Part shown: positions 1 through 10,203 of the stretch, in pieces | How the letters are laid out: the number at the start of each line of letters is the position of its first letter | Numbering within the stretch: the stretch's first letter is position 1 | Assembly: GCF_030525615.1 (NCBI RefSeq) | Contig: NZ_JAUNEJ010000003.1 | Span: 44,711-108,710, forward strand | DNA from: Cutibacterium sp. | GTDB lineage: Bacteria; Actinomycetota; Actinomycetes; Propionibacteriales; Propionibacteriaceae | Length of the DNA: 64,000 nt | Reading direction: 5' to 3' | The notes under the pieces: generated by a model | The model's database searches: none | Seen by the model: only the letters and a program-made list of their open reading frames with translations | Told to the model about the DNA's origin: nothing | Made by a program: the position numbers and the translations under genes

Positions 1-460
1 GGCGTACCAGCGCACTGATCCTTATCATCGGCAACACCATCACCATCAGCGTCAGGCTTTTCACCCACAGTCACCACAGCGTTGGCGTTATCCGTGCCAC
101 CGTTATCCGGGTACGTCACCACGACGGGAACGGTGATCTTGTCACCCTTCTTCGCACCCTCAGCAACCGGAACCGTCACAGCACCAGTCTTCGGATCCAC
201 CGTCACACCAGCAGGAGCATCCTTACCGGCAGCAAACGTAGTCCCCTCAGGAGCCTTACCCTTCTCCACCTCATCAGTGGCCGGGTTATCGAACGTCGGG
301 GCAGGAACAGTCGCATTCGTGCCAGGAATACCCTCAACACCGGCATACTTCGGATCATTCAGATCCGTCAAAGCACACCCATTCGCGTCCACCTTCAAAC
401 CGGCAGGCGTACCAGCGCACTGATCCTTATCATCGGCAACACCATCACCATCAGCGTCAG
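1..460 (-). repeat. In-frame 135-residue Rib-TSP3 repeat unit with a 55-bp identical block
   Basis: Bases 1-55 and 406-460 are identical. The spacing of 405 bp is exactly 135 codons, so the repeat stays in frame within the surface protein. The block encodes the calcium-binding TSP3 motif and the residues after it. Such near-identical repeats can expand or contract by recombination and may collapse in short-read assemblies. Only one full unit plus the start of the next is visible. Confidence 0.85.
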
Positions 461-2558
461 CCTTTGGCACCACGAAGCGGGCAGTACCACCCACATGCGT
501 GTCGTCTTCGAAGGTGACAGTGACCGGCACATTCAGCTCGGTCTCCGGCTTGGCGTCAGCGGGGAACGTGGCGGTAACTTTACCGGTCTTTGGATCAACC
601 GAAACGGTGTAGCCATCAGGCTGATTGAAGCTGTCGCTCAACGCGTAGCTCTTGACCTTGGCCTCCGTCAGATCCTCAGCGGCAATCTTTTCGACCTCTT
701 TGGTCGTGTAGTTGTCGAACAGCGGCGCATCCGAGGTCACCGGCTTGCCAGGAGCAGCCTGAGTATCTTCATAAACAGGCTTGTAACCAACCAGCGCCAA
801 GAACGAATCAACACTCAGGTAGTTATCCGACAACTGACCTTTATCATCTTCAGCGTAAAGGTAGGCAGTGTAAATAGTCGACTTATCCAGTTCCTTAGGC
901 ACCGTGAAGTCACACGACTGCAAAGTACCATTACTTTCAGGATGAAGACCCTTGCATTCGGCAATTACTTTGTCAGACCCTGCCGCTTTCCACTGAATAC
1001 GGTAGTTCAGATTATCCGAGAACTTCGTCGGAATATTCACCGCAGTCGTATGCGCAGTATCTCCAGGATGAGCCGGCTTATCCGTGGTATTAAACGGCGT
1101 CACTTCAAAATCGATGTCACCAGCAGCGATAGCGAAATCAATATTCCGCATATCATAATTGGTGGTAGCCATATTAATGGTCGTCCAGCCAGCCCCGTGG
1201 GAATTCCAGTTACCACCAGAATACGACGAGTAGTAGTTCTGGTAGAACGGGCTAGTCTTGATGACACCCGGAATATCCTCAGTGGACACAAACAACCAAT
1301 CACGATTGATATGCTTGTGATCCTTGTTGATATTCGGCAGAGTCCACGATCCGGCATCCGGATTATCGGCAATGGTATGCCACATATCTTCCGGAACGTT
1401 TCCACGCTCCGTTGCCGACTTCCCGTAAGTGCCATTGAACCGCAGCCGGTACTCACCATCCTGGCCGGTAAAACCACTGACAGTCTCAGCGATCCACTTC
1501 TCCTTGCCCTCCTGAGCCATCTTGGCGTGGATCCAGTTCTGCAGCTCAGCCTCTTTCTGAGCCGTCCAGTCAGAACCGCGAACATCCGGGTACTTCTTGT
1601 TGATCTGCTGCACCGCATAATCAGAAAGGTACGAAGCATAGACCTTCACATTCGGGGCAACAAAATCGCCGTTCTGGCTACGCGACGCGTACAACGCCCA
1701 CGTCTCAGAACCATTCGCAATACCATAGTTCCACTGGACATGGCCCTGAACCTGGCCGCCCGTCTTTTCCGCCGGATTATCCTTAGCCAGGATCGAGCCA
1801 TCAGGGTTAGTCAAGTGCATCACCGAATTATCGATGCGCTCACCAAACTTGAAGTCCGCCCCCTCAATAACATTCGAATCAATTTTCTGAACGAGGTTTC
1901 CAGACAAGTCATAGACGGCAGTCTTCGGGAACACCACAGAGTTACCCGGGGCAGACAGCATCTGATACGTGCCATCATCAGGATTAACAGCCCAGATACG
2001 CCACTTCTCAAACTCCGGCTTATTCGGATCAGCGTCAAACTGGACAGGATCACCCAAAGCCGTAAAGAAATTCTTCATATGGATAGCAAACGTGCCATCC
2101 GAGTTCGTCACACTGCTGTAGATAGGTGACGCAATTCCCTCAGACTTATCCTGGCTCTGGAACCACTGAGCGTACACACGTACGCCCTTCATCGGGATCG
2201 GCAGCGGCTCCTTCCTAGACTCACTGTTGACGTCATACTGTCCGCCACGCTGGAACACCACAGACCCACGAATAGTCTCAGTCGACTCCTGACTACCCGG
2301 AGACTCAATAGCACCATCAATCAACTCAGGAGTCGAATCGGAAAAATCCAACACCTGATCGTCAGTCGGATGCTGATACGCATCATACGACTTACCGTCT
2401 ACCGCAACCTTAGCGATACCAGGCTCAGCAGCAAACGCAGAAGCAGACGGATACACCAAACCCGTCACAGTCAGCGTTCCACCGAGCGCCAACGCGCACA
2501 ACCCTGCAACGGACCTACGCGCACGCTTACCCGTTGCGGACGTCGTCAAAAAACTCAC
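1..2558 (-). CDS. Large exported Rib/TSP3-repeat surface protein, C-terminus cut by window edge
   Basis: Reading the minus strand from a GTG at 2558 (AGGAG four bases upstream) gives 852 open codons running off the window start. The N-terminus has a basic stretch, a hydrophobic core and an Ala-rich cleavage site (SASAFAAEPG, about residue 40), so it is exported. The next ~560 residues are Trp/Tyr/Asn-rich and not recognised. Then come a Rib-like domain (about 610-697, with VDPKTGKVTATFP), a thrombospondin type-3 calcium motif (DADGDGVADDKDQC, about 700), a second Rib domain ending in a YPD motif, and a second identical TSP3 motif. More repeats and a wall-anchor signal presumably lie beyond the window. 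By family analogy it is a stalk-like adhesin; the ligand is unknown. Expression may be phase variable (see poly-C tract). Confidence 0.85.
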   Translation of the reverse strand, partial: MSFLTTSATGKRARRSVAGLCALALGGTLTVTGLVYPSASAFAAEPGIAKVAVDGKSYDAYQHPTDDQVLDFSDSTPELIDGAIESPGSQESTETIRGSVVFQRGGQYDVNSESRKEPLPIPMKGVRVYAQWFQSQDKSEGIASPIYSSVTNSDGTFAIHMKNFFTALGDPVQFDADPNKPEFEKWRIWAVNPDDGTYQMLSAPGNSVVFPKTAVYDLSGNLVQKIDSNVIEGADFKFGERIDNSVMHLTNPDGSILAKDNPAEKTGGQVQGHVQWNYGIANGSETWALYASRSQNGDFVAPNVKVYASYLSDYAVQQINKKYPDVRGSDWTAQKEAELQNWIHAKMAQEGKEKWIAETVSGFTGQDGEYRLRFNGTYGKSATERGNVPEDMWHTIADNPDAGSWTLPNINKDHKHINRDWLFVSTEDIPGVIKTSPFYQNYYSSYSGGNWNSHGAGWTTINMATTNYDMRNIDFAIAAGDIDFEVTPFNTTDKPAHPGDTAHTTAVNIPTKFSDNLNYRIQWKAAGSDKVIAECKGLHPESNGTLQSCDFTVPKELDKSTIYTAYLYAEDDKGQLSDNYLSVDSFLALVGYKPVYEDTQAAPGKPVTSDAPLFDNYTTKEVEKIAAEDLTEAKVKSYALSDSFNQPDGYTVSVDPKTGKVTATFPADAKPETELNVPVTVTFEDDTHVGGTARFVVPKADADGDGVADDKDQCAGTPAGLKVDANGCALTDLNDPKYAGVEGIPGTNATVPAPTFDNPATDEVEKGKAPEGTTFAAGKDAPAGVTVDPKTGAVTVPVAEGAKKGDKITVPVVVTYPDNGGTDNANAVVTVGEKPDADGDGVADDKDQCAGT

Positions 2559-3119
2559 GACACTCCTTTTATCGTTTCATTGACTTACTTGTTTGATTGG
2601 TTTGACTTAAGGTGCGTCACCCGACGGGATCGTGGCAGCCTGCACTTCGAACACCACCAGCATCCGTAACACTCCGGAGCGACGCCTCCATCACATAGCA
2701 CGAACTTGTGGCTCGTCAGTACCCCCCCCCCCGCGTCATGGCCTCAACCTGAACCTGTAGCATACAGGCGTGACCTCTGTGTGTCTGGACGACTTAAGAG
2801 TGACACTCTTTATTCCGGACCCCAAATTCATCCCACCATCTGGACAGTGTTAGCATTGCGCTGTGTCAAGATTTTCTTGGCTGTTGCGTTTTGCCCGTAA
2901 TAAATCAGACTATTGCGCGGTGTTGAATACCTTCTTCGGTTCTTGTCCTCACGTGACACGCAGTCGTGATGTACCCGCTGGACGTCTATGAGGACCTTCA
3001 ATCAGCACGTGGACGCGGTAGCGGAATCCCTGGAAGTGCTGCAGTCCTCATGCGGACAGCAGTCGTCATAGATTGCTCAAGAAACCTCGGAATAGGACAC
3101 CTGACTAGGTGATTTACGG
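2559..3119. other. Intergenic region upstream of the surface-protein gene
   Basis: No convincing gene is present in these 561 bases; the short frames lack ribosome sites and recognisable products. The stretch holds the leader and probable promoter of the leftward surface-protein gene, with the poly-C tract at 2722-2732, and the downstream side of tRNA-Ile. I see no terminator hairpin with a clear U-run. Confidence 0.6.
2722..2732 (-). promoter_or_regulatory. Homopolymeric C11 tract (G11 on the coding strand), candidate phase-variation switch
   Basis: Eleven consecutive C residues lie 164 bp upstream of the surface-protein GTG. On the minus strand the G-run is followed within a few bases by a weak promoter-like pair, CTGACG then TATGTG with a 16-base spacer (about 2695-2718). 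A tract abutting a -35 box is a common design for phase-variable promoters, since slipped-strand changes alter spacing or activator contact. The tract is seen directly; promoter placement and function are inferred. Confidence 0.6.
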
Positions 3120-3193
3120 TGGGCCTAACTGGACTTGAACCAGTGACCTCCGCCTTATCAGGGCGGCGCTCTAACCAACTGAGCTATAGGCCC
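3120..3193 (-). tRNA. tRNA-Ile (anticodon GAU)
   Basis: The minus strand folds as a standard cloverleaf. The 7-bp acceptor stem is GGGCCTA/TAGGCCC, the D-arm begins AGCTCAGTTGG, the anticodon loop contains CTGATAA (GAT), and the T-loop is TTCAAGT. The discriminator base is A at 3120. The next bases read CCG, so the 3' CCA is not fully encoded and would be added by nucleotidyltransferase. A tRNA-Ile downstream of gyrA is a frequent actinobacterial arrangement. Confidence 0.95.
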
Positions 3194-3325
3194 GAACCTC
3201 GATCGGTTTCCCGACCGCGAGTAAGAACTCTACTGGATGACTCTCGGTGGGAGCAAATCAAGGCCCGGTGGAAGCGTCAGAACGCCACCCCACATTGCAC
3301 GATGACGTTGGAGTACGGGGTCGTC

Positions 3326-4264
3326 TCACCCGTACAACAACCGAATGCCCCCGATCTCTTCAACGCTGGGGTATGAGGCTTGTGCCCCCGGCCTCGTGAC
3401 CGTCAGAGCGGCTACCGCAGTAGCAAAATGACAGCCGTCGAGAAGGCTGCGCCCGCGAGCCAGCTCGGCAGCCAAGGCCCCTACGAAAGCGTCACCCGCA
3501 CCAACGGTATCGACAGCCGCGGCTTTCACGGCGGGCACACGGTTACACCCCTCAGGTCCTCCAACGACACAGCCAGCCGATCCCAGGGTGATGACGACGC
3601 TGCAACACCCCCGATCCAACAACTCGCGCAGGGTAGCGTCAGGGTCCTCCTCCAGACCAGGCATCGTCGACCCCAGCGCAGCAGCGACGAGGGCCGCTTC
3701 ATGCTCGTTGACTACCAACGGATCAGCCATCCGAATGACGGCTGAATCAACGTCAATGACCGGAGCCAGATTGAACACGAACCGGTTAGCCCGGCGCGCC
3801 GCCTCTGCGATGCCGTCTCGCGGGGTCTCACCCTGACATACCACGACGTCAGCGCCCTCAACCCGTTCAGCTTGGGCACGTACACTCTCGGCGTCGAGGG
3901 TCCCGTTCGCGGCCGCAATGACAATGATCGAGTTCTCCCCAGAATCAGCCACCATGACGACAGCTGTTCCGGTCAAGGTGTCTCGACGCGCCACACCGCC
4001 AAGGCCGACGCACTCCGAGAGTAGGGAGAGAGCCGTCTGGGCCGAAGGATCATTGCCGACAGCACCGATCATCTCCACCTGGGCCCCGCAGCGGGCTGCC
4101 GCAAGAGCCTGGTTGGCCCCCTTACCACCAGGGGTCAGGGTGGCCTCTCCCCCGGCCAAGGTCTCCCCCGGCCCAGGAAACCTCTCCACACCAACCCTCA
4201 TGTCCGCGTTGATCGACCCGACGACGGCAACCTTTCCGGAGGTTGTCACACACCGATCACTCAT
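3326..4264 (-). CDS. rbsK: Ribokinase-like PfkB-family sugar kinase
   Basis: A 312-residue cytoplasmic kinase expected to phosphorylate ribose or a related sugar at the terminal hydroxyl using ATP. Family marks are the N-terminal VVGSINADM, the glycine-rich GGKGANQALAAARCGA, the anion-hole and catalytic-Asp motif DTVGAGDAFVGALAAEL near the C-terminus, and NLAP mid-protein. I chose the ATG at 4264 (MSDRCVTTSGK), preceded by GAAGGGC about eight bases upstream, over an in-frame start 28 codons earlier. No ribose transporter or regulator is adjacent, so the substrate is uncertain; another PfkB substrate is possible. Confidence 0.85.
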   Translation of the reverse strand: MSDRCVTTSGKVAVVGSINADMRVGVERFPGPGETLAGGEATLTPGGKGANQALAAARCGAQVEMIGAVGNDPSAQTALSLLSECVGLGGVARRDTLTGTAVVMVADSGENSIIVIAAANGTLDAESVRAQAERVEGADVVVCQGETPRDGIAEAARRANRFVFNLAPVIDVDSAVIRMADPLVVNEHEAALVAAALGSTMPGLEEDPDATLRELLDRGCCSVVITLGSAGCVVGGPEGCNRVPAVKAAAVDTVGAGDAFVGALAAELARGRSLLDGCHFATAVAALTVTRPGAQASYPSVEEIGGIRLLYG

Positions 4265-4515
4265 TCGTAGCCCTTCGCGTTGTCCTTGGTGACTGGTCTC
4301 CCTTGACCATCCGTCACCGACCATAGGACGACTGTGGCGATCCCGCACACAATGCAGGGAGGTGCCATGTGAGGTGGCAGCTCAACTCATGTAGAACCCA
4401 TATGCCACAGCAACACGACAGCACACGGCATTCGAATGCTCTCATGGTCGAAACCCCCACCAGCAGGCTCTCACGCTGGCCTGCCCGGAGGTTGGGCGCA
4501 GCCCCTGGACTGACC

Positions 4516-5136
4516 TCAGTCCTCAGCGAGGGTTACCTCCAAGCCCCCCATGATCTGCGCCGCCAAGTTGTACAAGAAGCTGAACAACGTCGAAATCGCC
4601 GTGAACAGCACCGCGTTGATCGCCCCGATAAGGGCCGTCAGACCCAGCACCCGCCCTGTATTAACGTAGTCAGACAACTGGAACTTGGAGTTCGAAGTCG
4701 GGGAACTAATGAGGTCATTGACCACCTTGTTCATCGAGTCGAAGGCACCCGAAGCACCGATAATGCCCCAGATAATCCAGGTCGCAACGAACAAGATCAC
4801 CGCGCCGGCAACACCAAAGAGCAGAGACGTCTTCATCACTGACCACGGATCAATACGCGTCAAGCGCAGCCGAGCCTTCCGAGTACGCCTGACAGCACGA
4901 GCCGGCTGATGGGCCGGCCGAGACCCCGGCTGATGGGGTGCCCTCTCCCACTTGGTTGCACTCGAATCGGGGCGCTTAACAGCCGCCACTGTTGTTCGTG
5001 TGCGGTCAGGCTCTTGACGTGGATCGCGCCGCTGCTGACCTTTCTGCTGAAAAGTACGACGGGCGTCACCGGCAGTCCAGTGCGTCGCCTCTGGGTCATC
5101 CGGACCCGGATGCGTCACCTTCTTTTCGTCACTCAC
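4516..5136 (-). CDS. DUF3566 membrane protein downstream of gyrA
   Basis: 206 residues. The first ~90 are hydrophilic, rich in Arg, Gln and Pro, and probably disordered. The rest is a DUF3566-type domain with two transmembrane segments (starting at [20 protein letters not shown] and at [20 protein letters not shown]) around a Ser/Asn-rich loop. Actinobacteria conserve this family directly after gyrA. The start codon overlaps the end of gyrA by eight bases, so the two are probably cotranscribed and translationally coupled. The molecular role is unknown; a link to cell division or envelope is sometimes suggested but cannot be read from the sequence. Confidence 0.88.
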   Translation of the reverse strand: MSDEKKVTHPGPDDPEATHWTAGDARRTFQQKGQQRRDPRQEPDRTRTTVAAVKRPDSSATKWERAPHQPGSRPAHQPARAVRRTRKARLRLTRIDPWSVMKTSLLFGVAGAVILFVATWIIWGIIGASGAFDSMNKVVNDLISSPTSNSKFQLSDYVNTGRVLGLTALIGAINAVLFTAISTLFSFLYNLAAQIMGGLEVTLAED

Positions 5137-7804
5137 CGTTGTCCTCCGGCTTCATGTCGCTTTCCGCCGTATCGACGGCACGGTCATGGCCCAGGGTATC
5201 GCTTTGTGGACGCGCACCCCCGGATTGGGTGTGAGTGGCACCGCTTTCATCGGTCTCGACGGCCTTTTCCCCCACTTGTTCCTCGACGGCGTGCTCAGGG
5301 TTTACAGCGATAATCGACACTGCGTCGTCACCACGAACGGAGACGAACTTCACCCCCATCGTCGAACGCCCCTTGGCGGGAACCTCCGAAACAGCCGACC
5401 GGGTGATTTGGCCCGAGGTCTTTATGGCGATGATCTCGTCAGCCTCACAGACCACCAGACCACCGACGAGGGAACCACGCTCCTCATTCAAGGCCATCGC
5501 TTTAATTCCCAAGCCGCCGCGTCCCTGCTGGCGATACTCCGAGACAGCAGAACGCTTGGCGTAGCCGCCGTCGGTTGCGGTAAAGACGAAACGATCGTCC
5601 TCAGGCATATCGGCATGGATGATCGACATCGACAGCAGCTCGTCGTCACCACGGAACTTCATGCCGGTCACCCCGGATGTCGCCCGGCCCATCGGACGCA
5701 GCTGGTCGTCACCGGCGGAGAACCGTATCGCCTGGCCCTTGCGGCTGATAAGGAGAACGTCGTCGTCACCGGAGCACTGCTCGGCGCCAATGAGCTCGTC
5801 GTCCTCGGTGCGGAAGTTGATAGCGATGACTCCGGCCTGACGAGAGGAGTCATAGGCCTTCAGCGCAGTCTTCTTGACCAGACCCTTACGGGTGGCCAAC
5901 AGCAGGTACTCGGCGTCGTCGTAAGAACGTAAAGTCATGACCTGGGCGATCTTCTCGTCAGGCAGGAAACTCAGCAGACCGGCGACGTGACCACCCTTGG
6001 CATCGCGACCGGCCTCCGGCAGCTGCCACACCTTAGTGCGATACACGCGACCCATATTCGTGAAGAACAGAATCCACTGGTGATTGGTGGTCGTGAACAG
6101 CTGGGCCACCTCGTCGTCAGCACGCAGGCTAGCGCCACGAACCCCCTTGCCACCGCGCTTCTGAACGCGGTACAGATCAGTGCGGGTGCGCTTGGCGTAA
6201 CCGCCACGGGTGATAGTAACGACGACGTCATCGTCAGGAATGAAATCCTCTTCGGAGAAGTCCCCGTCAGCCGCGATGATACGGGTGCGACGCTCGTCGC
6301 CATACTTCTCGACGATCTCGGACAGCTCGGTCGAAATAATCTCGCGCTGACGATCATCGCTGGCCAAGATGGCCTTGTAATCGGCAATGAGACGCTCGAG
6401 TTCTTCCAACCGGTCGACGATCTTTTGACGCTCCAGGGCCGCCAGGCGACGCAGCTGCATATCAAGGATGGCGCGAGCCTGAATCTCGTCAATGCCGAGC
6501 AACTCCTGCAGCCCAGTGCTGGCAGCCTCGGTGGTCGGGGAGCGGCGGATGAGAGCGATGACCTCATCGAGCATATCGAGGGCCTTGACGAGGGCGCGCT
6601 GAATGTGAGCGTCCTTCTCGGCCTGAGCCAGACGATATGCGGTACGCCTACGAATGACCTCCATCTGATGGTCAATCCAGTAGCTGATGAACTGGTCCAG
6701 ACGCAAGGTGCGCGGCACATTGTCCACCAGGGCCAGCATGTTGCAGCCAAAGGTGTCCTGCAACGCGGTGTGCTTGTACAAGTTGTTCATGACAACTCGC
6801 GGCTGGGCGTCCCTCTTGAGGACGATCACCAACCGCTGACCGGTACGCGCCGAGGAATCGTCACGGATGTCAGCGATACCGTTGATACGACCGGAGTTCA
6901 CCAGATCGGCGATCTTGGTGGCGAGATTGTCGGGATTGCACATATAGGGCAACTCAGTGACGACCAAGCACTGACGCCCCTTCTTGTCCTCCTCCATGTC
7001 GATGACGGCTCGCATTGTCACCGAACCCCGACCGGTACGGTAGGCGTCCTCAATCCCCTGTCGGCCCACGATAAGGGCACCACCGGGGAAGTCCGGACCC
7101 TTGATCCGCTCCATAGCCGCCTCAAGCAGCTCCTCCTGAGAGGCGTCGGGGTGAGCCAAGGACCACTGCACAGCCTCGTTGACCTCACGCAGATTGTGGG
7201 TCGGAATATTGGTGGCCATGCCGACCGCGATACCCGAAGAGCCATTAATAAGAAGATTCGGGAATCTGGAGGGTAAGACGACCGGCTCGGTCTCTTTATT
7301 GTCATAGTTAGGTTGGAAATCGACCGTGTCTTGGTCGATATCGCGGACCATCTCCATGGCCAGCGGAGCCATCTTGCACTCGGTGTAACGCATGGCAGCT
7401 GCGCCGTCATTGCCCTGAGACCCGAAATTACCCTGACCCTGCACCAACTTGTGACGCATGGCCCACGGCTGAGCTAACCGGACCAGGGTGTCGTAAATTG
7501 CCGAGTCACCGTGGGGGTGGTACTTACCCATGACGTCACCGACGACGCGGGAACACTTGTTCCAACCGCGATCGGGACGGTACCCGCCGTCGTACATCGC
7601 GTAGATGACGCGACGGTGTACCGGCTTGAGACCGTCTCGCACGTCAGGCAGAGCTCGCCCGACGATGACGCTCATCGCGTAGTCGAGGTAGGCGTTCTGA
7701 ATCTCGTCACGAATCTCGACCGGCTGGATTCCGACGTGACGGCCGGTCACCAGTCCTTGACGGTCTGCCTGATTCTGCTCGTCGGGCTTCTCGTCGTCAG
7801 CCAT
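5129..7804 (-). CDS. gyrA: DNA gyrase subunit A
   Basis: An 891-residue breakage-reunion subunit of the A2B2 type II topoisomerase that introduces negative supercoils. The catalytic tyrosine is Tyr140 in AAMRYTE. The quinolone-determining region reads [10 protein letters not shown], with Ser101 and Asp105 matching E. coli Ser83 and Asp87, so no classical resistance change is visible. The DNA-wrapping C-terminal domain carries the GyrA box as QKRGGKG, followed by beta-pinwheel repeats. The ATG at 7804 has AAAGGA six bases upstream. It lies 45 bp downstream of gyrB on the same strand, as an operon. Confidence 0.98.
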   Translation of the reverse strand: MADDEKPDEQNQADRQGLVTGRHVGIQPVEIRDEIQNAYLDYAMSVIVGRALPDVRDGLKPVHRRVIYAMYDGGYRPDRGWNKCSRVVGDVMGKYHPHGDSAIYDTLVRLAQPWAMRHKLVQGQGNFGSQGNDGAAAMRYTECKMAPLAMEMVRDIDQDTVDFQPNYDNKETEPVVLPSRFPNLLINGSSGIAVGMATNIPTHNLREVNEAVQWSLAHPDASQEELLEAAMERIKGPDFPGGALIVGRQGIEDAYRTGRGSVTMRAVIDMEEDKKGRQCLVVTELPYMCNPDNLATKIADLVNSGRINGIADIRDDSSARTGQRLVIVLKRDAQPRVVMNNLYKHTALQDTFGCNMLALVDNVPRTLRLDQFISYWIDHQMEVIRRRTAYRLAQAEKDAHIQRALVKALDMLDEVIALIRRSPTTEAASTGLQELLGIDEIQARAILDMQLRRLAALERQKIVDRLEELERLIADYKAILASDDRQREIISTELSEIVEKYGDERRTRIIAADGDFSEEDFIPDDDVVVTITRGGYAKRTRTDLYRVQKRGGKGVRGASLRADDEVAQLFTTTNHQWILFFTNMGRVYRTKVWQLPEAGRDAKGGHVAGLLSFLPDEKIAQVMTLRSYDDAEYLLLATRKGLVKKTALKAYDSSRQAGVIAINFRTEDDELIGAEQCSGDDDVLLISRKGQAIRFSAGDDQLRPMGRATSGVTGMKFRGDDELLSMSIIHADMPEDDRFVFTATDGGYAKRSAVSEYRQQGRGGLGIKAMALNEERGSLVGGLVVCEADEIIAIKTSGQITRSAVSEVPAKGRSTMGVKFVSVRGDDAVSIIAVNPEHAVEEQVGEKAVETDESGATHTQSGGARPQSDTLGHDRAVDTAESDMKPEDNGE

Positions 7805-7849
7805 GGAGTGTCCTTTGAATAATCAGTGGATGGAGGGTTTGAGGAATGC

Positions 7850-9928
7850 TCAGATGTCGAGGAAACGGACGTCCTTGGCATTGCGCTGGATGAACGACCG
7901 GCGCTGCTCGACGTCCTCACCCATGAGGATGGAGAACATCTGGTCGGCGCGGGCAGCGTCGTCGAGGGTCACCTGGAGCAGCAGCCGCTTGTCGGGGTCC
8001 ATGGTGGTGTCCCACAAATCCTCGGCGTCCATCTCACCCAGACCCTTGTAACGCTGAATCGGGTTGACCTGGGGCAGTTTCTTGCCGTGGGCCAGACCGT
8101 CGTCGCGCAGCAGGTCGCGCTCCTCGTCAGAGTAGGCCAGCTCGTGGGGAGAATTCGTCCAGCGCAACCGGAACAGCGGCGGCTGAGCCAGATAGACGTG
8201 ACCGGCGTCGATGACCGGGCGCATAAACCGGAACAGCAGGGTCAACAGCAGGGTGCGGATATGCGCGCCGTCAACGTCAGCGTCAGCCATGAGGATGATC
8301 TTGTGGTAACGCAGCTTGTCGAGGTCGAAATCCTCGTGAACGCCGGTTCCCAGCGCGTTAATGATCGACTCAATCGTCTCCGAACTCAGCGCACGGTCGA
8401 GGCGGGCCTTTTCGACGTTGAGGATCTTGCCCCGCAGCGGCAAGATCGCCTGAATCCTCGGGTCACGGCCCTGGGAGGCCGAACCACCGGCGGAGTCACC
8501 CTCGACGATGAAGATCTCACACTCCTCGGGGTTAGTTGAGGAGCAATCCTTGAGTTTGCCGGGCAGAGACGTCGAACCCAGCAGCCCCTTGCGGTTGCGG
8601 GCCAGGTCACGTGCCTTGCGGGCAGCCACTCGGGCCTGAGCTGCGGCCTGGGACTTACGGACGATGTTCTTACCCTCGCTGGGGTTCTGCTCGAACCAGT
8701 CAGAAAGCTTCTCGTTGAGAGCCTTCTGGACAAACGACTTGGCCTCGGCGTTACCGAGCTTGGTCTTGGTCTGGCCCTCGAACTGCGGTTCAGTGAGCTT
8801 GATGGAGACGACCGCCGTCAGTCCCTCGCGAATATCGTCACCAGAGACGCGATCTTCGCGCTTCTTGATGAGTCCCCAGGTCTCGCCCCACCGGTTGACG
8901 GTGCTCGTAAGGGCGGCACGGAAACCCTCTTCGTGGGCGCCACCCTCGATGGTGTTGATGGCATTAGCGAAGGTATGGACACTCGTGACGTACGAGGTGT
9001 TCCACTGCATCGCGATCTCCAGGCCCATACCCTCATCGGGACGGTGGGCCTCCAGAGAAATGATGGTCGGGTTGATGACGTCACGGGACCCGGTGAGGAA
9101 TCGGACGTAGTCCCTGAGACCCTCCTTGTAAAGGAAGTCCTCGTGAATAGGGTTGCCGTCCTCGCCGACATGACCTTCACGGCGGTCGGTGAGGGTAATC
9201 CGCAAGCCCTTGTTGAGGAACGCCATTTCGCGGAAGCGCGTCGACAAGGTTTCGTAGTCAAAGACGATAGAGTCGAAGATCTCGTCACAGGGCTGGAAAC
9301 GCACCGTGGTGCCCTCCTGATCCTCGGGGCCTAGGGCCTCAAGCCGCTCCAATGGGCCGTCCGGCTCGCCCAAGCTGAAAGACTGACGCCAGTGGTAGCC
9401 GTCGCGTCGCACCTCGACGACGAAATGGGAAGCCAAAGCGTTGACGACCGAGGAACCGACGCCGTGCAAGCCGCCGGACACCTTGTAGCCGCCGTTGCCG
9501 AACTTGCCACCAGCGTGCAGTTTGGTCAGAACCAAGGTGACGGTAGGAATGTGCTCGACGGGGTGCTCCTTGACCGGGATACCGCGTCCGTTATCGGTAA
9601 CCCGACACCAGTTGTCGTCAAGCAATTCGACCTGAATAGTGTCGCAGTAACCGGCCATCGCCTCGTCGACGGAGTTGTCAACGATTTCGTAGACGCAGTG
9701 GTGCAGACCGCGCTCACCGGTGGAGCCGATGTACATGCCGGGACGCTTCCGGACGGCTTCCAAGCCTTCCAAGACGGTGATCTGACCGGCGTCGTAGGAC
9801 CCGTCGACGGTGGTCGGGGGAAGATCCGAATCGAGAACGTCAGGCTGATCGGTGGCGTCGATAAGTAGGTCCTCGGTGGTGTCCCCATCGGGCACGGACT
9901 CGGGCATCTCGGGCTGGCTCACGGGCAA
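7850..9928 (-). CDS. gyrB: DNA gyrase subunit B
   Basis: A 692-residue ATPase subunit of gyrase. The GHKL ATP-binding region shows [10 protein letters not shown], the DNGRGIP motif and [14 protein letters not shown]. The TOPRIM domain shows EGDSAGG and the [14 protein letters not shown] metal-binding motif. The C-terminal part ends in the conserved QRYKGLGEM segment. The frame opens with TTG at 9928, AGGAG four bases upstream; a GTG two codons later (9922) has a ten-base spacing and is an alternative. The ~30-residue acidic leader before the conserved [21 protein letters not shown] core is not unusual in actinobacteria. It is separated from dciA by manA and the 11.4-17.6 kb accessory stretch. 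Confidence 0.98.
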   Translation of the reverse strand: MPVSQPEMPESVPDGDTTEDLLIDATDQPDVLDSDLPPTTVDGSYDAGQITVLEGLEAVRKRPGMYIGSTGERGLHHCVYEIVDNSVDEAMAGYCDTIQVELLDDNWCRVTDNGRGIPVKEHPVEHIPTVTLVLTKLHAGGKFGNGGYKVSGGLHGVGSSVVNALASHFVVEVRRDGYHWRQSFSLGEPDGPLERLEALGPEDQEGTTVRFQPCDEIFDSIVFDYETLSTRFREMAFLNKGLRITLTDRREGHVGEDGNPIHEDFLYKEGLRDYVRFLTGSRDVINPTIISLEAHRPDEGMGLEIAMQWNTSYVTSVHTFANAINTIEGGAHEEGFRAALTSTVNRWGETWGLIKKREDRVSGDDIREGLTAVVSIKLTEPQFEGQTKTKLGNAEAKSFVQKALNEKLSDWFEQNPSEGKNIVRKSQAAAQARVAARKARDLARNRKGLLGSTSLPGKLKDCSSTNPEECEIFIVEGDSAGGSASQGRDPRIQAILPLRGKILNVEKARLDRALSSETIESIINALGTGVHEDFDLDKLRYHKIILMADADVDGAHIRTLLLTLLFRFMRPVIDAGHVYLAQPPLFRLRWTNSPHELAYSDEERDLLRDDGLAHGKKLPQVNPIQRYKGLGEMDAEDLWDTTMDPDKRLLLQVTLDDAARADQMFSILMGEDVEQRRSFIQRNAKDVRFLDI

Positions 9929-10203
9929 TGCGCTCCTGTGTTTCTATAGAGGTCACGGTGACCTCCGGGGCTAGCGTCACCGTCGGATATCGTGACCCGG
10001 CGGTGAGCTCAACGCTCCGATATTACCCCAATCCTGCGGGGTACCCGATATCCGAACCCGCGAGACGGACTGTGAGAGGGCCTGTAAGCGATTCGACCCC
10101 CACCCCCGACCACCGGGTCCGGAAGCGGGGGTCACGGCGTCAGTGGCGTTACGCCGTCTCGTGCGTCTTGGTCACCTTAGGGCTGTTTTACGTGCCGATC
10201 GCC

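Noticed and set aside
495-2129. Long plus-strand frame of 544 codons
   Set aside because: It is the complement of the surface-protein gene. Its product is Arg/Ile-rich without domains, while the minus strand gives a signal peptide and Rib/TSP3 domains.
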